This document shows positions 22,415 through 28,463 of a stretch of 28,463 bases of DNA, in pieces. Position 1 is the first letter of the stretch. Each line of letters begins with the position of its first letter. The position numbers were made by a program, and so were the translations under genes. A model generated the notes under the pieces. That model did no database searches. It saw only the letters and a list, made by a program, of their open reading frames with translations, and had not been told where the DNA came from. The DNA comes from an uncultured Oscillospiraceae bacterium (lineage in GTDB: Bacteria > Bacillota > Clostridia > Oscillospirales > Acutalibacteraceae): contig CAJKBW010000036.1 of assembly GCA_905198295.1 (NCBI GenBank), positions 1 through 28,463 of the forward strand, given 5' to 3'.

Positions 22415-22897
22415 TTATTTATGATATTTGCCGCCGGATGAAATCTGCATCGCACGGTAGACCTGTTCGAGCAGCATGACCCGCGCCAGCTGGTGCGGAA
22501 AGGTCATCGGCGAAAATGACAGCTTCACCTTTGCCGCGTTTTTCACTTCATCCGACAGCCCCCAGGAGCCGCCGATCACCAGCGCCACATGGCTGATCCC
22601 GCGGAGGGCATATTCCTCCAGCAAGGCGGAAAACGCCGGCGAGGTCATGGGTTTGCCTTCAATACACAGCGCCACTACCGCTGCACCGGGCGGCACCCTG
22701 TCCAACAGACGCTTTCCCTCCGCGGCAAGGCACGCATCAATCTGCGCCTGCGACGGGCGCTCCGGCAGGCGCTCTTCCTCAACCTCCGTCACCGAAAGCC
22801 GACAGAAAGCCGACAGGCGCTTGACGTACTCTGCACAAGCCTCACGCCAGTAGGCTTCCTTGCATTTTCCCACACAAAGCACCGTTATGTTCAGCAT
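22415..22897 (-). CDS. rlmH: 23S rRNA (pseudouridine-1915-N3)-methyltransferase
   Basis: A 160-aa SPOUT-class methyltransferase that methylates pseudouridine 1915 in helix 69 of 23S rRNA of assembled ribosomes. The family signatures are L-V-I-G-G-S-W-G-L (107-114), L-S-F-S-P-M-T-F-P-H-Q-L-A-R-V (126-140) and the terminal G-G-K-Y-H-K. The length matches the roughly 159-aa norm. The reading frame extends upstream to 23401 but only the ATG at 22897 starts the family's M-L-N-I-T-V-L. It follows walJ, as in many Firmicutes. Confidence 0.95.
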   Translation of the reverse strand: MLNITVLCVGKCKEAYWREACAEYVKRLSAFCRLSVTEVEEERLPERPSQAQIDACLAAEGKRLLDRVPPGAAVVALCIEGKPMTSPAFSALLEEYALRGISHVALVIGGSWGLSDEVKNAAKVKLSFSPMTFPHQLARVMLLEQVYRAMQISSGGKYHK

Positions 22898-22929
22898 AAA
22901 ATCCGGTTGATCCTTTCCTCTGCGTGATG

Positions 22930-23721
22930 TCAAAACAGCGTGACCGGCGCCTCGGCACCGCGCGGCGCCACCTGCAGCAGAAAATCGATATTTTCCTGCA
23001 TCCCCGCGCCGCAAAGTGCCGCCTGAGCGGTCATATAGGCGATCTCCGGCAGATTGTTCTCCCGGCTCAGATGCGCCAGCACAAAACGGGTTGTCCCGTT
23101 TTGTGCAAGAGCGGTCAGCTCCGCCGCGCATGCATCGTTCGAAAGATGGCCCGTATCCGCCAGAATCCGGCGCTTGAGATAATACGGATACGGTCCGTTT
23201 TCCAGCATCCGCACATCGTGGTTCGATTCGATATGTACCAGATCGCAGCCGGACAGCGCCGCGCGCACCGTATCGGTCATTACACCGGTGTCGGTCGCCA
23301 CCGCCACCCGGCGCCCCCCCGGAAGGGTGATGCGGAAGCCAAGGCTCTCCCGGCTGTCGTGGGACGTGGCAAAGGGCTGGATTTCCATTCCCGCCGCACA
23401 CACACCCGTTTCTCCAATGACTTCGCAGACCGTCTGCGGCTCAAGCGGCCGCGTATCCGCAATGGCCTCAAGGGTGCCGCACGACGCGTAAACCCGCCAG
23501 CCATAGCGCTTAGTCAGCAGCCGCAGACCGCTGATATGATCGATGTGCTCATGGGTAACAAAAACCGCCTCAATGGAATGCGGTTCAATATCCCGTTCTC
23601 GCAGCGCGGTTTCAATCCGCTTCGCACTCACGCCGGCATCCACCAGTATACCGCCCTCTGCCGTACCGATATAGGTACAGTTTCCGCTGCTGCCGCTGAA
23701 CAGCGGACAATATCGCGCCAT
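22930..23721 (-). CDS. walJ: WalJ/YycJ-type metallo-beta-lactamase-fold hydrolase
   Basis: A 263-aa protein, the usual YycJ/WalJ length. The metal-binding motif T-H-E-H-I-D-H is at residues 56-62; further ligands are likely in T-S-H-D-S, D-T-G and A-H-L-S. The start M-A-R-Y-C-P-L-F-S-G-S-S-G-N-C is characteristic. In Bacillus and Staphylococcus the gene sits in the walRK locus and affects coordination of cell division and replication; the biochemical activity is thought to be a 5'-3' exonuclease-like hydrolase. GGGAGGTAG lies 4 to 6 bases before ATG. It precedes rlmH by 32 bases, whereas walRK is absent from this window. Confidence 0.88.
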   Translation of the reverse strand: MARYCPLFSGSSGNCTYIGTAEGGILVDAGVSAKRIETALRERDIEPHSIEAVFVTHEHIDHISGLRLLTKRYGWRVYASCGTLEAIADTRPLEPQTVCEVIGETGVCAAGMEIQPFATSHDSRESLGFRITLPGGRRVAVATDTGVMTDTVRAALSGCDLVHIESNHDVRMLENGPYPYYLKRRILADTGHLSNDACAAELTALAQNGTTRFVLAHLSRENNLPEIAYMTAQAALCGAGMQENIDFLLQVAPRGAEAPVTLF

Positions 23722-23753
23722 AACTACCTCCCGGCGGCACACGCCGCCTGACC

Positions 23754-23781
23754 AAAAACGGCGGGGCAAGTCTGCCCCGCC
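23754..23781 (-). terminator. Intrinsic terminator of murA
   Basis: GGCGGGGCA (23760-23768) pairs with TGCCCCGCC (23773-23781) around an AGTC loop; on the minus strand it is followed by GTTTTT (23758-23754). It lies 30 bases beyond the murA stop and only 33 bases before walJ, so some read-through into walJ is possible. Confidence 0.8.
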
Positions 23782-23810
23782 CGCTCAAGTCGTTTATACC
23801 GTGTCATGAA

Positions 23811-25097
23811 TCAGCGTGCCTGACGCAGCAAGCCGTCCGGCTCATCCACACAGCGAATATCTGCACCGAGTGCCGTAAGCTTTTCAACAATGTTTTCATA
23901 ACCGCGCTCGATGTGATAGACATCCTCAATCTCAGTCGTTCCGCGCGCCGACAGCGCTGCGATCACCATCGCCGCACCCGCGCGCAAATCCACCGCTTTG
24001 ACCGGTGCGGCCGTGAGTTCGGTTACCCCCTGCACAACCGCCACCTTACCGTCAACCTGGATCTGCGCGCCCATCCGGCGAAGTTCATCCACATAACGGA
24101 ACCGGTTATCCCAGATACCTTCGGTCACGATGCTTGTCCCCTCCGCCATCGACAGCAGCACCGCCGCCTGCGGCTGCATATCGGTGGGAAAACCCGGGTG
24201 CGGCATGGTCTTGACGTTGCAGTGCATCAGCCGCCCCGAACTGCATACCCGGACATAATCGTCGTATTCCTCCACCTCGACACCCATTTCCAGCAGCTTT
24301 GCCGTGATGGATTCCAGATGCTTCGGGATTACGCTGCGCACCATAACGTCGCCGCCGGTCGCCGCAGCCGCCATCATATAGGTTCCCGCTTCGATCTGAT
24401 CCGGAATGATCGAATAGGTGGTGCCATACAGCCGGGATACGCCCCGGATCTTGATCACATCCGTACCGGCGCCGCGGATATCGGCCCCCATCGAGTTGAG
24501 GAAATTAGCCAGATCCACAATATGCGGTTCCTTGGCTGCATTCTCAATAATGGTGGTGCCGCGCGCTTTGACTGCTGCGAGTATAATGTTTACCGTCGCC
24601 CCGACCGAAACCACATCGAGATAAATGGAACTGCCGGTAAGCCTCGGCGCCACCACCTCTATCATACCGTGCTCCATCGGGGATACATTGGCACCAAGCG
24701 CCGTAAACCCCTTGAGATGCTGATCAATCGGCCGGACGCCGAAATTACAACCTCCGGGCATCGACACCCGCGCTGTTCCAAAGCGCCCCAGCAGTGCACC
24801 GATAAAATAATACGATGCCCGCATATGCCGGGCCAGATCGTGCGGCACAACATGAGTAACCAGACTGCGCGGATCAATATCGACCGTATTGCGGTCAATC
24901 GGATGAATCTTTGCACCAAGGCTGGCCAGAATATCCAGCGTGGTCGCCACGTCGGCGATATTGGGGATATTTTCTATGCGGCAGATGCCGTCTGCCAGAA
25001 TAACCGCAGGCAGGATTGCAACCGCTGCGTTTTTGGCTCCACTGATTTCCACGTCACCAGTGAGGCGATTGCCGCCCCGGATGATATATTTTTCCAA
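23811..25097 (-). CDS. murA: UDP-N-acetylglucosamine 1-carboxyvinyltransferase
   Basis: A 428-aa enzyme that transfers enolpyruvate from PEP to UDP-GlcNAc, the first committed step of peptidoglycan synthesis, in the cytosol. K22 in S-G-A-K-N-A, the catalytic C117 in M-P-G-G-C-N-F-G-V-R-P-I-D (the usual text is C-A-I-G), and I-P-D-Q-I-E-A-G-T are all present, so fosfomycin sensitivity is expected. The start is TTG at 25097, giving M-E-K-Y-I-I-R-G-G; no ATG fits the conserved start. AGGGAGTGG lies 9 bases upstream. Many Firmicutes carry two paralogues; which this is (murA or murZ) was not resolved. A 28-residue frame precedes it. Confidence 0.95.
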   Translation of the reverse strand: MEKYIIRGGNRLTGDVEISGAKNAAVAILPAVILADGICRIENIPNIADVATTLDILASLGAKIHPIDRNTVDIDPRSLVTHVVPHDLARHMRASYYFIGALLGRFGTARVSMPGGCNFGVRPIDQHLKGFTALGANVSPMEHGMIEVVAPRLTGSSIYLDVVSVGATVNIILAAVKARGTTIIENAAKEPHIVDLANFLNSMGADIRGAGTDVIKIRGVSRLYGTTYSIIPDQIEAGTYMMAAAATGGDVMVRSVIPKHLESITAKLLEMGVEVEEYDDYVRVCSSGRLMHCNVKTMPHPGFPTDMQPQAAVLLSMAEGTSIVTEGIWDNRFRYVDELRRMGAQIQVDGKVAVVQGVTELTAAPVKAVDLRAGAAMVIAALSARGTTEIEDVYHIERGYENIVEKLTALGADIRCVDEPDGLLRQAR

Positions 25098-25119
25098 AAT
25101 GTTGTTCCACTCCCTAAGC

Positions 25120-25206
25120 TTAATGCCCCCGCTTCACGGAGATGGTCCCCGGCGTACAAGCCCGCCGGCAGCACAAAAAGCGCAGAAAGACACCTGCTTT
25201 GTTCAC
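25120..25206 (-). CDS. Possible 28-residue leader peptide of murA
   Basis: GTG at 25206 to TAA at 25120 gives V-N-K-A-G-V-F-L-R-F-L-C-C-R-R-A-C-T-P-G and eight further residues. CAGGGGG lies 7 bases upstream of the GTG. The stop codon lies immediately before the murA ribosome site. The peptide has three cysteines and several arginines, but no run of one amino acid typical of attenuation. It may be chance; conservation would decide. Confidence 0.3.
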   Translation of the reverse strand: MNKAGVFLRFLCCRRACTPGTISVKRGH

Positions 25207-25248
25207 AAGACGTCCCCCTGACACTGAATAAAGCTATATAACATTCTT

Positions 25249-25276
25249 ATTATATCACCTTATTTCAAAAAATCAA
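25249..25276 (-). promoter_or_regulatory. murA promoter
   Basis: On the minus strand TTGATT (25276-25271), 16 bp and a perfect TATAAT (25254-25249), in an AT-rich stretch. The start near 25242 leaves a 5' leader of about 145 bases. Confidence 0.65.
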
Positions 25277-25331
25277 TTATAAATTATTGTCGCCGCATGG
25301 TATTTTTCCCCTAAGCGCACGCAAATTTATT

Positions 25332-27356
25332 TTAACATTTGATATTGTTATCAATCAGTATAGAAAATTCGTTTTTCAAATCATCCGGAATTCTGTTTTC
25401 ACACTGACTGTCTACATTTTTCCCGTCCGGCGCCACTCTGGCATAATGGCCGTCCGGCTGCATTTCCCAGCGGTTAACCGTATCGGAAAGCATTCTGTTT
25501 ATATAGCGTTCCAGACGCATGACCGCATGTTTCTCCTCCACCGGCGTCAGAACCTCCACCCTTCGATCCAGATTGCGGGACATCCAGTCGGCGCTGCCGA
25601 TATAATAACGCGCGCGTTCAGGACCACCGAACCGAAAAATCCGGCTGTGCTCCAGCAGGCGGCCGATTAAGCTGTACACCCGTATGGTACTGCTCAATCC
25701 CGGCACACCGGCGCGCAGGCAGCAGGCGCCCCGCACCACGAGGGTAATCGGCACGCCTGCCGCTGAGGCGGCATAGAGCCGGGCAATCAGCGGACGGTCC
25801 GTGAGGGCGTTGACCTTCGCAAAAATTCCGCAGGCGCGTCCCTGCTGTGCATACGCGATTTCGTCGGCTATACGCTGATACAAAAATTCTCGAAGGCCCA
25901 TCGGTGCAGCGACCAGCGAGCGCAACGGCGGCAGGTGGCTGCTGCCGGTCAAATGTGCAAAAACCGCCGCCATATCGGCGGTATAGCCTTCCCGCGCAGT
26001 AAACAGGCCGATATCGGTATACTGCTGCGCAGTTACTTCATTATAGTTTCCGGTGCCGATATGCGCATATCGACGCAGGATTTCCCCCTCCCGCCGAACC
26101 ACCAGCAGAAGTTTGGCGTGCGTCTTACGCCCAGCCGTTCCATATACCACCTGACAGCCGGAATGGAGCAGCCGTTTGACCACCTGCAGATTGTGCGCCT
26201 CATCAAACCTCGCCTGCAATTCCACCAGAACCACTACCGTCTTGCCGCTTTTCGCAGCACAGCAAAGCGCATCGACCACCGATGACGGCTCACTGACACG
26301 GTAAAGCGTCTGTTCAATCAGCCGAACCGCGGGATCGGCTGCAGCCTGCTGCAGAAAACGAAGGACGCAGTCAAAATCTTCAAACGGATGAAAGGCCAAG
26401 CGATCACGCCGCCGTATGGCAGCGAACGGGTCCGCTTCTCCCCAGAAATCCTCTGCCGGTGCACAGCGCCATGCCGGCCAGCGAAGGGCTGGCAGCGGCA
26501 GGCGGTCAGCAAGCTGACGGCAGAAACGCAGATCCAGCCGGGGACAAGCGGCGGTTCCATTTGACGGATCTGTTTTTGCATAACCGAGCAAAAGCGTATG
26601 CAGCAGTCCTTTGTCTGCGGTTGTCTCCAGCCGTATGACCGAACCGCTGCGCCGGCGTGAAAGCAGTTCCCGGGTCGCACGGCACAGATCGTCCGCACCC
26701 GGCAGCAGCGTTTCGGCCGCGCTTCGCAGCAGACGAAATACGGTCATCTGCCTTCCCGGTTCTTCCGGAAACCGTGCGAACAGAAAACGCTGCACCACAT
26801 CTTCCAGCAAAACAAACGCCCTACCGTTATCACAGGGCAGCGAAAACAGCCGCGGAAGCGATACCGGCAGCGGCAAAACGACCATTTCCGGTTTATGCGG
26901 CTGTAACAGGGCAATGGCAAGCTGTCCGCTGGCCAGATACGGAAACGGATGGGCAGCATCCACCGTAAATGGCGTCAGCAGAGGCATTATCCGGGTTTGA
27001 AAAATCTCTGCTGTCGCCTGACGCTGTCGGATATCCCACTGCTTTTCGCTGAGCAGACGGATTCCGACGGCGGCCAGCTGCTCTTTGAGCTGTTCCCAGC
27101 ATGCCTGCTGACGCCATACAAAAGTCTCAACCGACCGCTGCAGCACCAGATCAATACGCCGTTTTTCGGCTGTATCCGGCTTGCTCCGCCGCTTTGCCAG
27201 ACGCACCGCGATAAATTCATCCAGATTTTCAGCCGTTATCCCCAGAAACCGGCAGCGCTCCAATAGAGGGCGATCGGCACGCATGGCCTGAGCCAACACC
27301 CGCTCATTAAACTGAAGCCAGCTGACATCCCGCTGTGTCCATGGCATCGCCGCCAT
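25332..27356 (-). CDS. ppk1: Polyphosphate kinase 1
   Basis: A 674-aa enzyme that makes polyphosphate from ATP. The N-terminal domain starts with W-x-Q-R-D-V-S-W-L-Q-F-N-E-R-V-L; the phospholipase-D-like catalytic domains carry Y-G-T-A-G-R-K-T-H-A-K with the autophosphorylated histidine near residue 412, R-Y-A-H-I-G-T-G-N-Y-N-E-V-T-A and, near the end, S-A-D-W-M-S-R-N-L-D-R-R-V-E-V. The length is close to the usual 690. ATG 27356 (GGGGGGAA 6 bases upstream) is preferred to a TTG at 27419 that has no ribosome site. No exopolyphosphatase gene is adjacent. It diverges from the phosphodiesterase gene at 27531. Confidence 0.92.
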   Translation of the reverse strand: MAAMPWTQRDVSWLQFNERVLAQAMRADRPLLERCRFLGITAENLDEFIAVRLAKRRSKPDTAEKRRIDLVLQRSVETFVWRQQACWEQLKEQLAAVGIRLLSEKQWDIRQRQATAEIFQTRIMPLLTPFTVDAAHPFPYLASGQLAIALLQPHKPEMVVLPLPVSLPRLFSLPCDNGRAFVLLEDVVQRFLFARFPEEPGRQMTVFRLLRSAAETLLPGADDLCRATRELLSRRRSGSVIRLETTADKGLLHTLLLGYAKTDPSNGTAACPRLDLRFCRQLADRLPLPALRWPAWRCAPAEDFWGEADPFAAIRRRDRLAFHPFEDFDCVLRFLQQAAADPAVRLIEQTLYRVSEPSSVVDALCCAAKSGKTVVVLVELQARFDEAHNLQVVKRLLHSGCQVVYGTAGRKTHAKLLLVVRREGEILRRYAHIGTGNYNEVTAQQYTDIGLFTAREGYTADMAAVFAHLTGSSHLPPLRSLVAAPMGLREFLYQRIADEIAYAQQGRACGIFAKVNALTDRPLIARLYAASAAGVPITLVVRGACCLRAGVPGLSSTIRVYSLIGRLLEHSRIFRFGGPERARYYIGSADWMSRNLDRRVEVLTPVEEKHAVMRLERYINRMLSDTVNRWEMQPDGHYARVAPDGKNVDSQCENRIPDDLKNEFSILIDNNIKC

Positions 27357-27459
27357 TCCCTGTTCCCCCCTGCTTATCCCGCCTATGTTCTCTTCTAGTT
27401 TGGACAGGAGGTTAGACAAATATCATAAAAAAAGCCAACAAAATATCGTACCGGGGATA

Positions 27460-27488
27460 TTGTTTCAATGGTTGCCGCATGCTATACT
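27460..27488 (+). promoter_or_regulatory. Promoter of the phosphodiesterase gene
   Basis: TTGTTT (27460-27465), a 17-bp spacer and TATACT (27483-27488). The start lies near 27495, leaving a leader of about 35 bases with GAGGAGGAAAG before ATG 27531. Confidence 0.65.
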
Positions 27489-27530
27489 CACAATAGATAA
27501 AGATGGTTTTGAAAAGAGGAGGAAAGAACA

Positions 27531-28277
27531 ATGGCGATTTGTGTTCAGGCGCACCGCGGCGCTTCCGGCTATGCGCCGGAAAACACGCTACCGGCCTTCC
27601 AGAAAGCGATTGAGCTGGGTGCGGACGGCATCGAAACCGACATCCATTATACTCGTGACGGGCGTTTTGCCGTCTGCCATGACAATACGCTCGAGCGCAC
27701 CTCTGATGGGCAGGGTTCCGTTTCCGAAAAAACCATTGAGCAGCTGAAGGCCTACGATTTCGGCTGCCGTTTTGAGCCGCGTCCCGCCGAACCTGTCCGC
27801 TTGCCGATTCTGGAAGAACTGCTGGACCTGGTCAGGGAGATGGATGTCATCAACATTGAGGTCAAAGAACTGCCGCCGGAACCCAGTCTGCGTCGTGAAG
27901 CGGTACACACCCTGCTGCATATTCTCCGTGATTTCGCCTGCGGCAGCCGGGTGATTCTCTCGAGCTTTCAGCACGAATGGCTGCGGGAGATCAAGGACAG
28001 AGCGCCTGAACTGCGCACCGGACTGCTTTACGGCGCGCAGAGCAAATATTCGCTCGACTATACGCTGGCGATGGCCAAGGAATTCCGGGCGGATTACGTT
28101 CATCCCTATCTTTACATGATGGATGCCGAGCTGGTGGCCGGCTGCCGTCGTCAGGGGATTGGCTGCAACGTGTGGACGGTGGATACGCCGGAGGCGATTG
28201 ATTTTGCGATCGCCCTGGAACCCGACGGCATTATTTCCAATTATCCGGACCGTGTGCTCCGGGCAATCGGGCGGTAA
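27531..28277 (+). CDS. Glycerophosphodiester phosphodiesterase
   Basis: A 248-aa cytosolic TIM-barrel enzyme of the UgpQ/GDPD type that hydrolyses glycerophosphodiesters to glycerol-3-phosphate and an alcohol. The catalytic and metal residues are in A-H-R-G (H8, R9), E-N-T-L (17-20), G-I-E-T-D-I-H (E35, D37) and C-H-D (H50). W-T-V-D-T-P-E-A-I and G-I-I-S-N-Y-P-D-R close the barrel. GAGGAGGAAAG lies 8 bases before ATG. It recycles lipid head groups. No signal peptide is present. Confidence 0.93.
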   Translation: MAICVQAHRGASGYAPENTLPAFQKAIELGADGIETDIHYTRDGRFAVCHDNTLERTSDGQGSVSEKTIEQLKAYDFGCRFEPRPAEPVRLPILEELLDLVREMDVINIEVKELPPEPSLRREAVHTLLHILRDFACGSRVILSSFQHEWLREIKDRAPELRTGLLYGAQSKYSLDYTLAMAKEFRADYVHPYLYMMDAELVAGCRRQGIGCNVWTVDTPEAIDFAIALEPDGIISNYPDRVLRAIGR

Positions 28278-28328
28278 ACTGCCTGACCTGTTCTTGCCCG
28301 GACAAATGCTTTCCTTCCCTCATCACAG

Positions 28329-28364
28329 AAAAAGAGACCCGATGTCAACATCGGGTCTCTTTTT
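28329..28364. terminator. Bidirectional terminator
   Basis: A 16-bp perfect stem (AAAAAGAGACCCGATG with CATCGGGTCTCTTTTT; 28329-28344 and 28349-28364) and a TCAA loop. It ends the phosphodiesterase gene and the gene entering from the right on the minus strand. Confidence 0.92.
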
Positions 28365-28378
28365 ATACAATCATCAGC

Positions 28379-28463
28379 TTAGCGGTGCGCTGTCCTATTT
28401 CTGCTTTTTCCCATCAGGAAAAGGCAGGCAATTCCCGCCAGCAGTACAGCAAATGCCGTCAGC
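28379..28463 (-). CDS. C-terminal end of a membrane or surface protein (partial)
   Basis: The last 27 complete codons of a minus-strand gene that continues past the right end. They encode a hydrophobic stretch L-T-A-F-A-V-L-L-A-G-I-A-C-L-F-L-M followed by G-K-S-R-N-R-T-A-H-R and stop. A terminal membrane segment with a short positive tail is the typical end of sortase-anchored surface proteins, but the LPxTG motif would lie outside the window, so a plain membrane anchor is equally possible. Confidence 0.6.
   Translation of the reverse strand, partial: LTAFAVLLAGIACLFLMGKSRNRTAHR

Noticed and set aside
22898..23401. N-terminal extension of RlmH
   Set aside because: It overlaps walJ in another frame, and RlmH homologues begin at M-L-N-I.
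23913..25241. 442-codon plus-strand open frame opposite murA
   Set aside because: His/Arg-rich mirror of the well-supported murA gene.
1..28463. CRISPR arrays, tRNA, rRNA and insertion sequences
   Set aside because: No regularly spaced repeats, no tRNA-like cloverleaf or CCA end, no rRNA segments and no transposase gene were seen on reading both strands.

Overview
The window reads as chromosomal DNA of a Gram-positive, low-to-moderate GC Firmicute, most likely class Clostridia (Oscillospirales-like gut anaerobe). The basis is the ctsR-mcsA-mcsB-clpC operon, the walJ-rlmH pair, strong AGGAGG ribosome sites, sigma-A promoters, a YtrA-type GntR regulator, tiny cysteine-rich membrane proteins of a type I recall from clostridial genomes, and a FucO-type alcohol dehydrogenase. 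The exact taxon cannot be fixed from the sequence. No rRNA, tRNA, CRISPR array or complete insertion sequence was seen.

Layout. (1) 1-4.5 kb: a DUF3298-type protein (minus) diverges from a YtrA-like regulator, ABC ATPase and large permease; a strong promoter is followed by an AGTGTA-N13-TACACA operator that fits the known YtrA site. (2) 4.5-5.9 kb: a small accessory patch with an orphan protein resembling the C-terminus of YqaJ-type phage nucleases, a ribbon-helix-helix (RHH) protein with its own operator, a DUF6809-type protein, and two copies of a 112-bp structured repeat flanking the RHH gene. (3) 5.9-7.0 kb: fucO. (4) 7.5-14.5 kb: a cassette of eleven parts: response regulator, histidine kinase, a promoter carrying three 11-bp-phased repeats, two small membrane proteins, two ABC permeases, an ABC ATPase, a DUF5028-like anchored protein and a secreted four-cysteine protein. 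It is arranged like a lantibiotic-type LanFEG/RK immunity system, but no lantibiotic biosynthesis genes are present. (5) 14.6-17.6 kb: methyltransferase, PH-domain protein, GH43-like hydrolase, two tandem cysteine-rich miniproteins, and a small unknown. (6) 17.6-22.4 kb: the CtsR regulon operon with CtsR boxes. (7) 22.4-28.5 kb: rlmH, walJ, murA with a possible leader peptide, polyphosphate kinase, a glycerophosphodiester phosphodiesterase and the C-terminal tail of a membrane or surface protein.

The best candidate for an undescribed system is the 7.5-14.5 kb cassette: a sensor pair that probably controls an ABC exporter or resistance pump together with several anchored or secreted proteins of unknown role. 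The second candidate is the duplicated 112-bp repeat around the RHH gene.
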